DNA from: Paragordius varius
Taxonomy: Eukaryota > Nematomorpha
Length of the DNA: 64,000 nt
Direction of reading: 5' to 3'
NCBI GenBank assembly: GCA_964247055.1
Contig: OZ176052.1
Span: 14,136,001-14,200,000, forward strand
How positions within the stretch are numbered: position 1 is the first letter of the stretch; each line of letters opens with the position of its first letter. A program made the position numbers and the translations under genes. Positions 22,620-35,660 of this stretch are shown piece by piece. The notes beneath the pieces were generated by a model. It saw only the letters and a program-made list of their open reading frames with translations, searched no databases and was not told the DNA's origin.

Positions 22620-22792
22620 GGTAGCCATTTTTATTTTTAAAATCGTATAAAATAAATTTTTTAAATATTTAAAAAATTCAAAAAAATTACATTTATACTC
22701 CGATCTCGACAATATTTGGAGTGATGATGGAACTACCATAGGGCTACCCAAAAAAAATTATGGTGACATCACCTGATCAAATTTGGATTTTA
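22274..22792 (+). repeat. 3-monomer higher-order repeat, copy 1 (519 bp)
   Basis: Three monomers: one with CGTATGAAAT and a CCCC core, one with the TTCAAAAAAA linker and CTCGAAAA, one with CTCGACAA and the rare TTTGGAGTG at about 22716. The same three recur immediately at 22793. Confidence 0.85.
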
Positions 22793-23311
22793 GGTAGCCA
22801 TTTTTATTTTTAAAATCGTATGAAATAAATTTTTTAAATATTTAAAAAATTCATAAAAATTACATTTATAGTCCGATCCCCAAAATATTTGGGGTGATGA
22901 TGGAACTACCATAGGGCTACGCAAAAAAAATTATGGCGACATCACCTGATCAAATTTGGATTTTAGGTAGCCATTTTTATTTTTAAAATCGTATAAAATA
23001 AATTTTTTAAATATTTAAAAAATTCAAAAAAATTACATTTATACTCCGATCTCGAAAATATTTGGGGTGATGATGGAACTACCATAGGGCTACCCAAAAA
23101 AAATTATGGTGACATCACCTGATCAAATTTGGATTTTAGGTAGCCATTTTTATTTTTAAAATCGTATAAAATAAATTTTTTAAATATTTAAAAAATTCAA
23201 AAAAATTACATTTATACTCCGATCTCGACAATATTTGGAGTGATGATGGAACTACCATAGGGCTACCCAAAAAAAATTATGGTGACATCACCTGATCAAA
23301 TTTGGATTTTA
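22793..23311 (+). repeat. 3-monomer higher-order repeat, copy 2
   Basis: Offset exactly 519 bp from the previous unit, with CGTATGAAAT near 22818 and TTTGGAGTG near 23235. The first monomer differs in having CTACGC and GGCGAC where copy 1 has CTACCC and GGTGAC, suggesting local conversion with family II. Confidence 0.85.
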
Positions 23312-25212
23312 GGTAGCCATTTTTATTTTTAAAATCGTATAAAATAAATTTTTTAAATATTTAAAAAATTCATAAAAATTACATTTATACTCCGATCTCG
23401 AAAATATTTGGGGTGATGATGGAACTACCATAGGGCTACCCAAAAAAATTATAGTGACTTCACCTGATCAAATTTGGATTTTAGGTAGCCATTTTTATTT
23501 TTAAAATCGTATAAAATAAATTTTTTAAATATTTAAAAAATTCATAAAAATTACATTTATAGTCCGATCCCCAAAATATTTGAGGTGATGATGGAACAAC
23601 CATAGGGCTACGCAAAAAAAATTATGGCGACATCACCTGATCAAATTTGGATTTTAGGTAGCCATTTTTATTTTTAAAATCGTATAAAATAAATTTTTTA
23701 AATATTTAAAAAATTCAAAAAAATTACATTTATACTCCGATCTCGAAAATATTTGGCGTGATGATGGAACTACCATAGGGCTACCCAAAAAAAATTATGG
23801 CGACATCACCTGATCAAATTTGGATTTTAGGTAGCCATTTTTATTTTTAAAATCGTATAAAATAAATTTTTTAAATATTTAAAAAATTCATAAAAATTAC
23901 ATTTATACTCCGATCTCGAAAATATTTGGGGTGATGATGGAACTACCATAGGGCTACCCAAAAAAAATTATAGTGACATCACCTGATCAAATTTGGATTT
24001 TAGGTTGCCATTTTTATTTTTAAAATCGTATAAAATAAATTTTTTAAATATTTAAAAAATTCATAAAAATTACATTTATAGTCCGATCCCCAAAATATTT
24101 GGGGTGATGATGGAATTACCATAGGGCTACCCAAAAAAAATTATGGTGACATCACCTGATCAAATTTGGATTTTAGGTAGCCATTTTTATTTTTAATATC
24201 GTATAAAATAAATTTTTTAAATATTTAAAAAATTCATAAAAATTACATTTATAGTCCGATCCCCAAAATATTTGAGGTGATGATGGAACAACCATAGGGC
24301 TACGCAAAAAAAATTATGGCGACATCACCTGATCAAATTTGGATTTTAGGTAGCCATTTTTATTTTTAAAATCGTATAAAATAAATTTTTTAAATATTTA
24401 AAAAAATCAAAAAAATTACATTTATACTCCGATCTCGAAAATATTGGGGGTGATGATGGAACTACCATAGGGCTACCCAAAAAAAATTATGGCGACATCA
24501 CCTGATCAAATTTGGATTTTAGGTAGCCATTTTTATTTTTAAAATCGTATAAAATAAATTTTTTAAATATTTAAAAAATTCATAAAAATTACATTTATAC
24601 TCCGATCTCGACAATATTTGGGGTGATGATGGAACTACCATAGGGCTACCCAAAAAAAATTATAGTGACATCACCTGATCAAATTTGGATTTTAGGTAGC
24701 CATTTTTATTTTTAAAATCGTATAAAATAAATTTTTTAAATATTTAAATATTCATAAAAATTACATTTATAGTCCGATCCCCAAAATATTTGGGGTGATG
24801 ATGGAACAACCATAGGGCTACGCAAAAAAAATTATGGCGACATCACCTGATCAAATTTGGATTTTAGGTAGCCATTTTTATTTTTAAAATCGTATAAAAT
24901 AAATTTTTTAAATATTTAAAAAATTCAAAAAAATTACATTTATACTCCGATCTCGAAAATATTTGGGGTGATGATGGAACTACCATAGGGCTACCCAAAA
25001 AAAATTATGGCGACATCACCTGATCAAATTTGGATTTTAGGTAACCATTTTTATTTTTAATATCGTATAAAATAAATTTTTTAAATATTTAAAAAATTCA
25101 TAAAAATTACATTTATAGTCCGATCCCCAAAATATTTAGGGTGATGATGGAACTACCATAGGGCTACCCAAAAAAAATTATGGCGACATCACCTGATCAA
25201 ATTTGGATTTTA
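23312..25212 (+). repeat. Satellite, mixed monomers before the 10-mer block
   Basis: Eleven monomers with repeated I-II-III order. Private changes include GTGACTTCACC near 23455, TTTGGCGTG near 23754, TATTGGGGG near 24442 and TTTAGGGTG near 25135. Nothing but satellite is present. Confidence 0.85.
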
Positions 25213-26942
25213 GGTAGCCATTTTTATTTTTAAAATCGTATAAAATAACTTTTTTAAATATTTAAAAAATTCATAAAAATTACATTTATACTCCGATCTC
25301 GAAAATATTTGGGGTGATGATGGAACTACCATAGGGCTACCCAAAAAAAATTATAGTGACATCACCTGATCAAATTTGGATTTTAGGTAGCCATTTTTAT
25401 TTTTAAAATCGTATAAAATAAATTTTTTAAATATTTAAAAAATTCATAAAAATTACATTTATAGTCCGATCCCCAAAATATTTGGGGTGATGATGGAATT
25501 ACCATAGGGCTACCCAAAAAAAATTATGGTGACATCACCTGATCAAATTTGGATTTTAGGTAGCCATTTTTATTTTTAATATCGTATAAAATAAATTTTT
25601 TAAATATTTAAAAAATTCATAAAAATTACATTTATACTCCGATCTCGACAATATTTGGGGTGATGATGGAACTACCATAGGGCTACCCAAAAAAAATTAT
25701 AGTGACATCACCTGATCAAATTTGGATTTTAGGTAGCCATTTTTATTTTTAAAATCGTATAAAATAAATTTTTTAAATATTTAAATATTCATAAAAATTA
25801 CATTTATAGTCCGATCCCCAAAATATTTGGGGTGATGATGGAACAACCATAGGGCTACGCAAAAAAAATTATGGCGACATCACCTGATCAAATTTGGATT
25901 TTAGGTAGCCATTTTTATTTTTAAAATCGTATAAAATAAATTTTTTAAATATTTAAAAAATTCAAAAAAATTACATTTATACTCCGATCTCGAAAATATT
26001 TGGGGTGATAATGGAACTACCATAGGGTTACCCAAAAAAAATTATGGCGACATCACCTGATCAAATTTGGATTTTAGGTAGCCATTTTTATTTTTAAAAT
26101 CGTATAAAATAAATTTTTTAAATGTTTAAAAAATTCATAAAAATTACATTTATAGTCCGATCCCCAAAATATTTGGGGTGATGATGGAATTACCATAGGG
26201 CTACCCAAAAAAAATTATGGTGACATCACCTGATCAAATTTGGATTTTAGGTAGCCATTTTTATTTTTAAAATCGTATAAAATAAATTTTTTAAATATTT
26301 AAAAAATTCATAAAAATTACATTTATACTCCGATCTCGAAAATATTTGGGGTGATGATGGAACTACCATAGGGCTACCCAAAAAAAATTATAGTGACATC
26401 ACCTGATCAAATTTGGATTTTAGGTAACCATTTTTATTTTTAATATCGTATAAAATAAATTTTTTAAATATTTAAATAATTCATAAATATTACATTTATA
26501 GTCCGATCCCCAAAATATTTGGGGTGATGATGGAACTACCATAGGGCTACCCAAAAAAAAATTATAGTGACATCACCTGATCAAATTTGGATTTTAGGTA
26601 GCCATTTTTATTTTTAAAATCGTATAAAATAAATTTTTTAAATATTTAAAAAATTCATAAAAATTACATTTATAGTCCGATCCCCAAAATATTTGGGGTG
26701 ATGATGGAACAACCATAGGGCTACGCAAAAAAAATTATGGCGACATCACCTGATCAAATTTGGATTTTAGGTAGCCATTTTTATTTTTAAAATCGTATAA
26801 AATAAATTTTTTAAATATTTAAAAAATTCAAAAAAATTACATTTATACTCCGATCTCGAAAATATTTGGGGTGATGATGGAACTACCATAGGGCTACCCA
26901 AAAAAAATTATGGCGACATCACCTGATCAAATTTGGATTTTA
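25213..26942 (+). repeat. 10-monomer higher-order repeat, copy 1 (1730 bp)
   Basis: Begins with a family IV monomer carrying the rare TAAAATAACTTTT (TAAAATAACT at 25241), which recurs at 26971 and 28700. Other shared markers are the short linker TTTAAATATTCAT (25782, 27512), the TAAATGTTTA variant of the palindrome (near 26121, 27851) and TTTAAATAATTCATAAATAT (26471, 28201). Order: IV, I, V (TAATATCG), II, III, I-like, IV, and others. The offset is exactly 10 x 173. Confidence 0.9.
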
Positions 26943-28671
26943 GGTAGCCATTTTTATTTTTAAAATCGTATAAAATAACTTTTTTAAATATTTAAAAAAT
27001 TCATAAAAATTACATTTATACTCCGATCTCGAAAATATTTGGGGTGATGATGGAACTACCATAGGGCTACCAAAAAAAAATTATAGTGACATCACCTGAT
27101 CAAATTTGGATTTTAGGTAGCCATTTTTATTTTTAAAATCGTATAAAATAAATTTTTTAAATATTTAAAAAAATCATAAAAATTACATTTATAGTCCGAT
27201 CCCCAAAATATTTGGGGTGATGATGAAATTACCATAGGGCTACCCAAAAAAAATTATGGTGACATCACCTGATCAAATTTGGATTTTAGGTAGCCATTTT
27301 TATTTTTAATATCGTATAAAATAAATTTTTTAAATATTTAAAAAATTCATAAAAATTACATTTATACTCCGATCTCGACAATATTTGGGGTGATGATGGA
27401 ACTACCATAGGGCTACCCAAAAAAAATTATAGTGACATCACCTGATCAAATTTGGATTTTAGGTAGCCATTTTTATTTTTAAAATCGTATAAAATAAATT
27501 TTTTAAATATTTAAATATTCATAAAAATTACATTTATAGTCCGATCCCCAAAATATTTGGGGTGATGATGGAACAACCATAGGGCTACGCAAAAAAAATT
27601 ATGGCGACATCACCTGATCAAATTTGGATTTTAGGTAGCCATCTTTATTTTTAAAATCGTATAAAATAAATTTTTTAAATATTTAAAAAATTCAAAAAAA
27701 TTACATTTATACTCCGATCTCGAAAATATTTGGGGTGATGATGGAACTACCATAGGGCTACCCAAAAAAAATTATGGCGACATCACCTGATCAAATTTGG
27801 ATTTTAGATAGCCATTTTTATTTTTAAAATCGTATAAAATAAATTTTTTAAATGTTTAAAAAATTCATAAAAATTACATTTATAGTCCGATCCCCAAAAT
27901 ATTTGGGGTGATGATGGAATTACCATAGGGCTACCCAAAAAAAATTATGGTGACATCACCTGATCAAATTTGGATTTTAGGTAGCCATTTTTATTTTTAA
28001 AATCGTATAAAATAAATTTTTTAAATATTTAAAAAATTCATAAAAATTACATTTATACTCCGATCTAGAAAATATTTGGGGTGATGATGGAACTACCATA
28101 GGGCTACCCAAAAAAAATTATAGTGACATCACCTGATCAAATTTGGATTTTAGGTAACCATTTTTATTTTTAATATCGTATAAAATAAATTTTTTAAATA
28201 TTTAAATAATTCATAAATATTACATTTATAGTCCGATCCCCAAAATATTTGGGGTGATGATGGAACTACCATAGAGCTACCCAAAAAAAATTATAGTGAC
28301 ATCACCTGATCAAATTTGGATTTTAGGTAGCCATTTTTATTTTTAAAATCGTATAAAATAAATTTTTTAAATATTTAAAAAATTCATAAAAATTACATTT
28401 ATAGTCCGATCCCCAAAATATTTGGGGTGATGATGGAACAACCATAGGGCTACGCAAAAAAAATTATGGCGACATCACCTGATCAAATTTGGATTTTAGG
28501 TAGCCATTTTTATTTTTAAAATCGTATAAAATAAATTTTTTAAATATTTAAAAAATTCAAAAAAATTACATTTATACTCCGATCTCGAAAATATTTGGGG
28601 TGATGATGGAACTACCATAGGGCTACCCAAAAAAAATTATGGCGACATCACCTGATCAAATTTGGATTTTA
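26943..28671 (+). repeat. 10-monomer higher-order repeat, copy 2
   Basis: Matches 25213-26942 throughout at 1730 bp. Visible differences are single bases: GATGAAATTACC near 27223, CCATCTTTATT near 27642, TTTTAGATAGCC near 27806, ATAGAGCTAC near 28271. Confidence 0.9.
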
Positions 28672-29189
28672 GGTAGCCATTTTTATTTTTAAAATCGTAT
28701 AAAATAACTTTTTTAAATATTTAAAAAATTCATAAAAATTACATTTATACTCCGATCTCGAAAATATTTGGGGTGATGATGGAACTACCATAGGGCTACC
28801 CAAAAAAAATTATAGTGACATCACCTGATCAAATTTGGATTTTAGGTAGCCATTTTTATTTTTAAAATCGTATAAAATAAATTTTTTAAATATTTAAAAA
28901 ATTCATAAAAATTACATTTATAGTCCGATCCCCAAAATATTTGGGGTGATGATGGAATTACCATAGGGCTACCCAAAAAAAATTATGGTGACATCACCTG
29001 ATCAAATTTGGATTTTAGGTAGCCATTTTTATTTTTAATATCGTATAAAATAAATTTTTTAAATATTTAAAAAATTCATAAAAATTACATTTATACTCCG
29101 ATCTCGACAATATTTGGGGTGATGATGGAACTACCATAGGGCTACCCAAAAAAAATTATAGTGACATCACCTGATCAAATTTGGATATA
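28672..29189 (+). repeat. 10-monomer higher-order repeat, copy 3, partial
   Basis: First three monomers of the 10-mer (IV with TAAAATAACT, I, V with TAATATCG). The register is lost at GGATATAGGTAGCC (29183-29196), a small deletion at the monomer joint, which may mark the recombination junction. Confidence 0.85.
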
Positions 29190-31072
29190 GGTAGCCATTT
29201 TTATTTTTAAAATCGTATAAAATAAATTTTTTAAATATTTAAAAAATTCATAAAAATTACATTTATAGTCCGATCCCCAAAATATTTGAGGTGATGATGG
29301 AACAACCATAGGGCTACGCAAAAAAAATTATGGCGACATCACCTGATCAAATTTGGATTTTCGGTAGCCATTTTTATTTTTAAAATCGTATAAAATAAAT
29401 TTTTTAAATATTTAAAAAATTCATAAAAATTACATTTATACTCCGATCTCGACAATATTTGGGGTGATGATGGAACTACCATAGGGCTACGCAAAAAAAA
29501 TTATGGCGAGATCACCTGATCAAATTTGGATTTTAGGGAGCCATTTTTATTTTTAAAATCGTATAAAATAAATTTTTTAAATATTTAAAAAATTCATAAA
29601 AATTACATTTATACTCCGATCTCGACAATATTTGGGGTGATGATGGAACTACCATAGGGCTACGCAAAAAAAATTATGGCGACATCACCTGATCAAATTT
29701 GGATTTTAGGTAGCCATTTTTATTTTTAAAATCGTATAAAATAAATTTTTTAAATATTTAAAAAATTCAAAAAAATTACATTTATACTCCGATCTCGAAA
29801 ATATTTGGGGTGATGATGGAACTACCATAGGGCTACCCAAAAAAAATTATGGTGACATCACCTGATCAAATTTGGATTTTAGGTAGCCATTTTTATTTTT
29901 AAAATCGTATAAAATAAATTTTTTAAATATTTAAAAAATTCATAAAATTTACATTTATAGTCCGATCCCCAAAATATTTGGGGTGATGATGGAATTACCA
30001 TAGGGCTACCCAAAAAAAATTATGGTGACATCACCTGATCAAATTTGGATTTTAGGTAGCCATTTTTATTTTTAAAATCGTATAAAATAAATTTTGTAAA
30101 TATTTAAAAAATTCATAAAAATTACATTTATACTCCGATCTCGAAAATATTTGGGGTGATGATGGAACTACCATAGGGCTACCCAAATAGTGACATCACC
30201 TGATCAAATTTGGATTTTAGGTAACCATTTTTATTTTTAATATCGTATAAAATAAATTTTTTAAATATTTAAAAAATTCATAAAAATTACATTTATAGTC
30301 CGATCCCCAAAATATTTGGGGTGATGATGGAACTACCATAGGGCTACTCAAAAAAAATTATGACATCACCTGATCAAATTTGGATTTTAGGTAGCCATTT
30401 TTATTTTTAAAATCGTATAAAATAAATTTTTTAAATATTTAAAAAATTCATAAAAATTACATTTATAGTCCGATCCCCAAAATATTTGGGGTGATGATGG
30501 AACTACCATAGGGCTACCCAAAAAAAATTATGGCGACATCACCTGATCAAATTTGGATTTTAGGTAGCCATTTTTATTTTTAAAATCGTATAAAATAAAT
30601 TTTTTAAATATTGAAAAAATTCAAAAAAATTACATTTATACTCCGATCTCGAAAATATTTGGGGTGATGATGGAACTACCATAGGGCTACCCAAAAAAAA
30701 TATGGCGACATCACCTGATCAAATTTGGATTTTAGGTAGCCATTTTTAATTTTAAAATCGTATAAAATAAATTTTTTAAATGTTTAAAAAATTCATAAAA
30801 ATTACATTTATAGTCCGATCCCCAAAATATTTGGGGTGATGATGGAATTACCATAGGGCTACCCAAAAAAAATTATGGTGACATCACCTGATCAAATTTG
30901 GATTTTAGGTAGCCATTTTTATTTTTAAAATCGTATAAAATAAATTTTTTAAATATTTAAAAAATTCATAAAAATTACATTTATACTCCGATCTCGAAAA
31001 TATTTGGGGTGATGATGGAACTACCATAGGGCTACCCAAATAGTGACATCACCTGATCAAATTTGGATTTTA
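29190..31072 (+). repeat. Satellite, mixed block with off-size monomers
   Basis: Eleven monomers. Near 29500 and 29640 two neighbouring monomers combine a CTCGACAA core with CTACGC and GGCGAC, a family V/family II hybrid. Short monomers lacking most of the A-run and following ATTA (CTACCCAAATAGTGAC) occur at 30178 and 31031, and another lacks four bases near 30360 (AAATTATGACATC). The palindrome variant TATTGAAAAAATTC first appears at 30609 and is then amplified to the right. Confidence 0.8.
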
Positions 31073-32447
31073 GGTAGCCATTTTTATTTTTAAAATCGTA
31101 TAAAATAAATTTTTTAAATATTGAAAAAATTCAAAAAAATTACATTTATACTCCGATCTCGAAAATATTTGGGGTGATGATGGAACTACCATAGGGCTAC
31201 CCAAAAAAAATATGGCGACATCACCTGATCAAATTTGGATTTTAGGTAGCCATTTTTATTTTTAAAATCGTATAAAATAAATTTTTTAAATGTTTAAAAA
31301 ATTCATAAAAATTACATATATAGTCCGATCCCCAAAATATTTGGGGTGATGATGGAATTACCATAGGGCTACCCAAAAAAAATTATGGTGACATCACCTG
31401 ATCAAATTTGGATTTTAGGTAGCCATTTTTATTTTTAAAATCGTATAAAATAAATTTTTTAAATATTTAAAAAATTCATAAAAATTACATTTATACTCCG
31501 ATCTCGAAAATATTTGGGGTGATGATGGAACTACCATAGGGCTACCCAAAAAAAATTATAGTGACATCACCTGATCAAATTTGGATTTTAGGTAACCATT
31601 TTTATTTTTAATATCGTATAAAATAAATTTTTTAAATATTTAAAAAATTCATAAAAATTACATTTATAGTCCGATCCCCAAAATATTTGGGGTGATGATG
31701 GAACTACCATAGGGCTACCCAAAAAAAATTATAGTGACATCACCTGATCAAATTTGGATTTTTGGTAGCCATTTTTATTTTTAAAATCGTATAAAATAAA
31801 TTTTTTAAATATTTAAAAAATTCATAAAAATTACATTTATAGTCCGATCCCCAAAATATTTGGGGTGATGATGGAACTACCATAGGGCTACCCAAAAAAA
31901 ATTATGGTGACATCACCTGATCAAATTTGGATTTAAGGTAGCCATTTTTATTTTTAAAATCGTATAAAATAAATTTTTTAAATATTTAAAAAATTCATAA
32001 AAATTACATTTATAGTCCGATCCCCAAAATATTTGGGTTGATGATGGAACAACCATAGGGCTACGCAAAAAAAATTATGGCGACATCACTTGATCAAATT
32101 TGGATTTTAGGTAGCCATTTTTATTTTTAAAATCGTATAAAATAAATTTTTTAAATATTGAAAAAATTCAAAAAAATTACATTTATACTCCGATCTCGAA
32201 AATATTTGGGGTGATGATGGAACAACCATAGGGCTACGCAAAAAAAATTATGGTGACATCACCTGATCAAATTTGGATTTTAGGTAGCCATTTTTATTTT
32301 TAAAATCGTATAAAATAAATTTTTTAAATATTTAAAAAATTCATAAAAATTACATTTATACTCCGATCTCGAAAATATTTGGGGTGATGATGGAACTACC
32401 ATAGGGCTACCCAAATAGTGACATCACCTGATCAAATTTGGATTTTA
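31073..32447 (+). repeat. 8-monomer higher-order repeat, copy 1 (1375 bp)
   Basis: Eight monomers, nine bases short of 8 x 173 because the last lacks part of its A-run (CTACCCAAATAGTG at 32406). Markers shared with copy 2 at 1375 bp: TTGAAAAAATTC at 31121 (32496), GGATTTTTGG near 31756 (33131), TTTGGGTTGATG near 32033 (33408). The same segment also matches 34520 onward at 3447 bp, including the rare ACATATATAG (31314, 34761). Confidence 0.88.
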
Positions 32448-33829
32448 GGTAGCCATTTTTATTTTTAAAATCGTATAAAATAAATTTTTTAAATATTGAA
32501 AAAATTCAAAAAAATTACATTTATACTCCGATCTCGAAAATATTTGGGGTGATGATGGAACTACCATAGGGCTACCCAAAAAAAATATGGCGACATCACC
32601 TGATCAAATTTGGATTTTAGGTAGCCATTTTTATTTTTAAAATCGTATAAAATAAATTTTTTAAATGTTTAAAAAATTCATAAAAATTACATTTATAGTC
32701 CGATCCCCAAAATATTTGGGGTGATGATGGAATTACCATAGGGCTACCCAAAAAAAATTATGGTGACATCACCTGATCAAATTTGGATTTTAGGTAGCCA
32801 TTTTTATTTTTAAAATCGTATAAAATAAATTTTTTAAATATTTAAAAAATTCATAAAAATTACATTTATACTCCGATCTCGAAAATATTTGGGGTGATGA
32901 TGGAACTACCATAAGGCTACCCAAAAAAAATTATAGTGACATCACCTGATCAAATTTGGATTTTAGGTAACCATTTTTATTTTTAATATCGTATAAAATA
33001 AATTTTTTAAATATTTAAAAAATTCATAAAAATTACATTTATAGTCCGATCCCCAAAATATTTGGGGTGATGATGGAACTACCATAGGGCTACCCAAAAA
33101 AAATTATAGTGACATCACCTGATCAAATTTGGATTTTTGGTAGCCATTTTTATTTTTAAAATCGTATAAAATAAATTTTTTAAATATTTAAAAAATTCAT
33201 AAAAATTACATTTATAGTCCGATCCCCAAAATATTTGGGGTGATGATGGAACTACCATAGGGCTACCCAAAAAAAATTATGGTGACATCACCTGATCAAA
33301 TTTGGATTTTAGGTAGCCATTTTTATTTTTAAAATCGTATAAAATAAATTTTTTAAATATTTAAAAAATTCATAAAAATTACATTTATAGTCCGATCCCC
33401 AAAATATTTGGGTTGATGATGGAACAACCATAGGGCTACGCAAAAAAAATTATGGCGACATCACCTGATCAAATTTGGATTTTAGGTAGCCATTTTTATT
33501 TTTAAAATCGTATAAAATAAATTTTTTAAATATTGAAAAAATTCAAAAAAATTACATTTATACTCCGATCTCGAAAATATTTGGGGTGATGATGGAACTA
33601 CCATAGGGCTACCCAAAAAAAATTATAGTGACATCACCTGATCAAATTTGGATTTTAGGTAGCCATTTTTATTTTTAAAATCGTATAAAATAAATTTTTA
33701 AATATTTAAAAAATTCATAAAAATTACATTTATACTCCGATCTCGAAAATATTTGGGGTGATGATGGAACTACCATAGGGCTACCCAAAAAAAATTATAG
33801 TGACATCACCTGATCAAATTTGGATTTTA
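32448..33829 (+). repeat. 8-monomer higher-order repeat, copy 2
   Basis: Offset 1375 bp from copy 1. The last monomer differs: it has an intact A-run but lacks one T in the main palindrome (AAATTTTTAAATATTT near 33693). That is the first clear appearance of the five-T allele, which becomes common to the right. Confidence 0.85.
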
Positions 33830-34519
33830 GGTAGCCATTTTTATTTTTAAAATCGTATAAAATAAATTTTTTAAATATTTAAAAAATTCATAAAAATTAC
33901 ATTTATACTCCGATCTCGACAATATTTGGGGTGATGATGGAACTACCATAGGGCTACCCAAAAAAAATTATAGTACATCACCTGATCAAATTTGGATTTT
34001 AGGTAGCCATTTTTAGTTTTAAAATCGTATAAAATAAATTTTTTAAATATTTAAAAAATTCAAAAAAATTACATTTATACTCCGATCTCAAAAATATTTG
34101 GGGTGATGATGGAACTACCATAGGGCTACCCAAAAAAAATATGGCGACATCACCTGATCAAATTTGGATTTTAGGTAGCCATTTTTATTTTTAAAATCGT
34201 ATAAAATAAATTTTTTAAATGTTTAAAAAATTCATAAAAATTACATTTATAGTCCGATCCCCAAATTATTTGGGGTGATGATGGAATTACCATAGGGCTA
34301 CCCAAAAAAAATTATGGTGACATCACCTGATCAAATTTGGATTTTAGGTAGCCATTTTTATTTTTAAAATCGTATAAAATAAATTTTTTAAATATTTAAA
34401 AAATTCATAAAAATTACATTTATACTCCGATCTCGAAAATATTTGGGGTGATGATGGAACTACCATAGGGCTACCCAAAAAAAATTATGGCGACATCACC
34501 TGATCAAATTTGGATTTTA
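33830..34519 (+). repeat. Satellite linker block (4 monomers)
   Basis: Four monomers between the 8-mer blocks: a CTCGACAA monomer with TATAGTACATC (two bases missing, near 33973), a TTCAAAAAAA-linker monomer with CTCAAAAA core near 34086, a family I monomer with TAAATGTTTA and a broken hairpin arm (CCCCAAATTATTTGGGG near 34260), and a CTCGAAAA monomer with GGCGAC. Confidence 0.85.
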
Positions 34520-35660
34520 GGTAGCCATTTTTATTTTTAAAATCGTATAAAATAAATTTTTTAAATATTGAAAAAATTCAAAAAAATTACATTTATACTC
34601 CGATCTCGAAAATATTTGGGGTGATGATGGAACTACCATAGGGCTACCCAAAAAAAATATGGCGACATCACCTGATCAAATTTGGATTTTAGGTAGCCAT
34701 TTTTATTTTTAAAATCGTATAAAATAAATTTTTTAAATGTTTAAAAAATTCATAAAAATTACATATATAGTCCGATCCCCAAAATATTTGGGGTGATGAT
34801 GGAATTACCATAGGGCTACCCAAAAAAAATTATGGTGACATCACCTGATCAAATTTGGATTTTAGGTAGCCATTTTTATTTTTAAAATCGTATAAAATAA
34901 ATTTTTTAAATATTTAAAAAATTCATAAAAATTACATTTATACTCCGATCTCGAAAATATTTGGGGTGATGATGGAACTACCATAGGGCTATCCAAAAAA
35001 AATTATAGTGACATCACCTGATCAAATTTGGATTTTAGGTAACCATTTTTATTTTTAATATCGTATAAAATAAATTTTTTAAATATTTAAAAAATTCATA
35101 AAAATTACATTTATAGTCCGATCCCCAAAATATTTGGGGTGATGATGGAACTACCATAGGGCTACCCAAAAAAAATTATAGTGACATCACCTGATCAAAT
35201 TTGGATTTTTGGTAGCCATTTTTATTTTTAAAATCGTATAAAATAAATTTTTTAAATATTTAAAAAATTCATAAAAATTACATTTATAGTCCGATCCCCA
35301 AAATATTTGGGGTGATGATGGAACTACCATAGGGCTACCCAAAAAAAATTATGGTGACATCACCTGATCAAATTTGGATTTTAGGTAGCCATTTTTATTT
35401 TTAAAATCGTATAAAATAAATTTTTTAAATATTTAAAAAATTCATAAAAATTACATTTATAGTCCGATCCCCAAAATATTTGGGGTGATGATGGAACAAC
35501 CATAGGGCTACCCAAAAAAAATTATGGCGACATCACCTGATCAAATTTGGATTTTAGGTAGCCATTTTTATTTTTAAAATCGTATAAAATAAATTTTTTA
35601 AATATTGAAAAAATTCAAAAAAATTACATTTATACTCCGATCTCGAAAATATTTGGGGTG
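34520..35660 (+). repeat. Third copy of part of the 8-mer block
   Basis: Matches 31073 to about 32213 at an offset of 3447 bp, with TATTGAAAAAATTC, ACATATATAG (34761), GGTAACC with TAATATCG, and GGATTTTTGG (near 35203). It is closest to copy 1, not copy 2, because ACATATATAG is absent from copy 2. The order of events was therefore not a simple tandem series. Confidence 0.82.
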
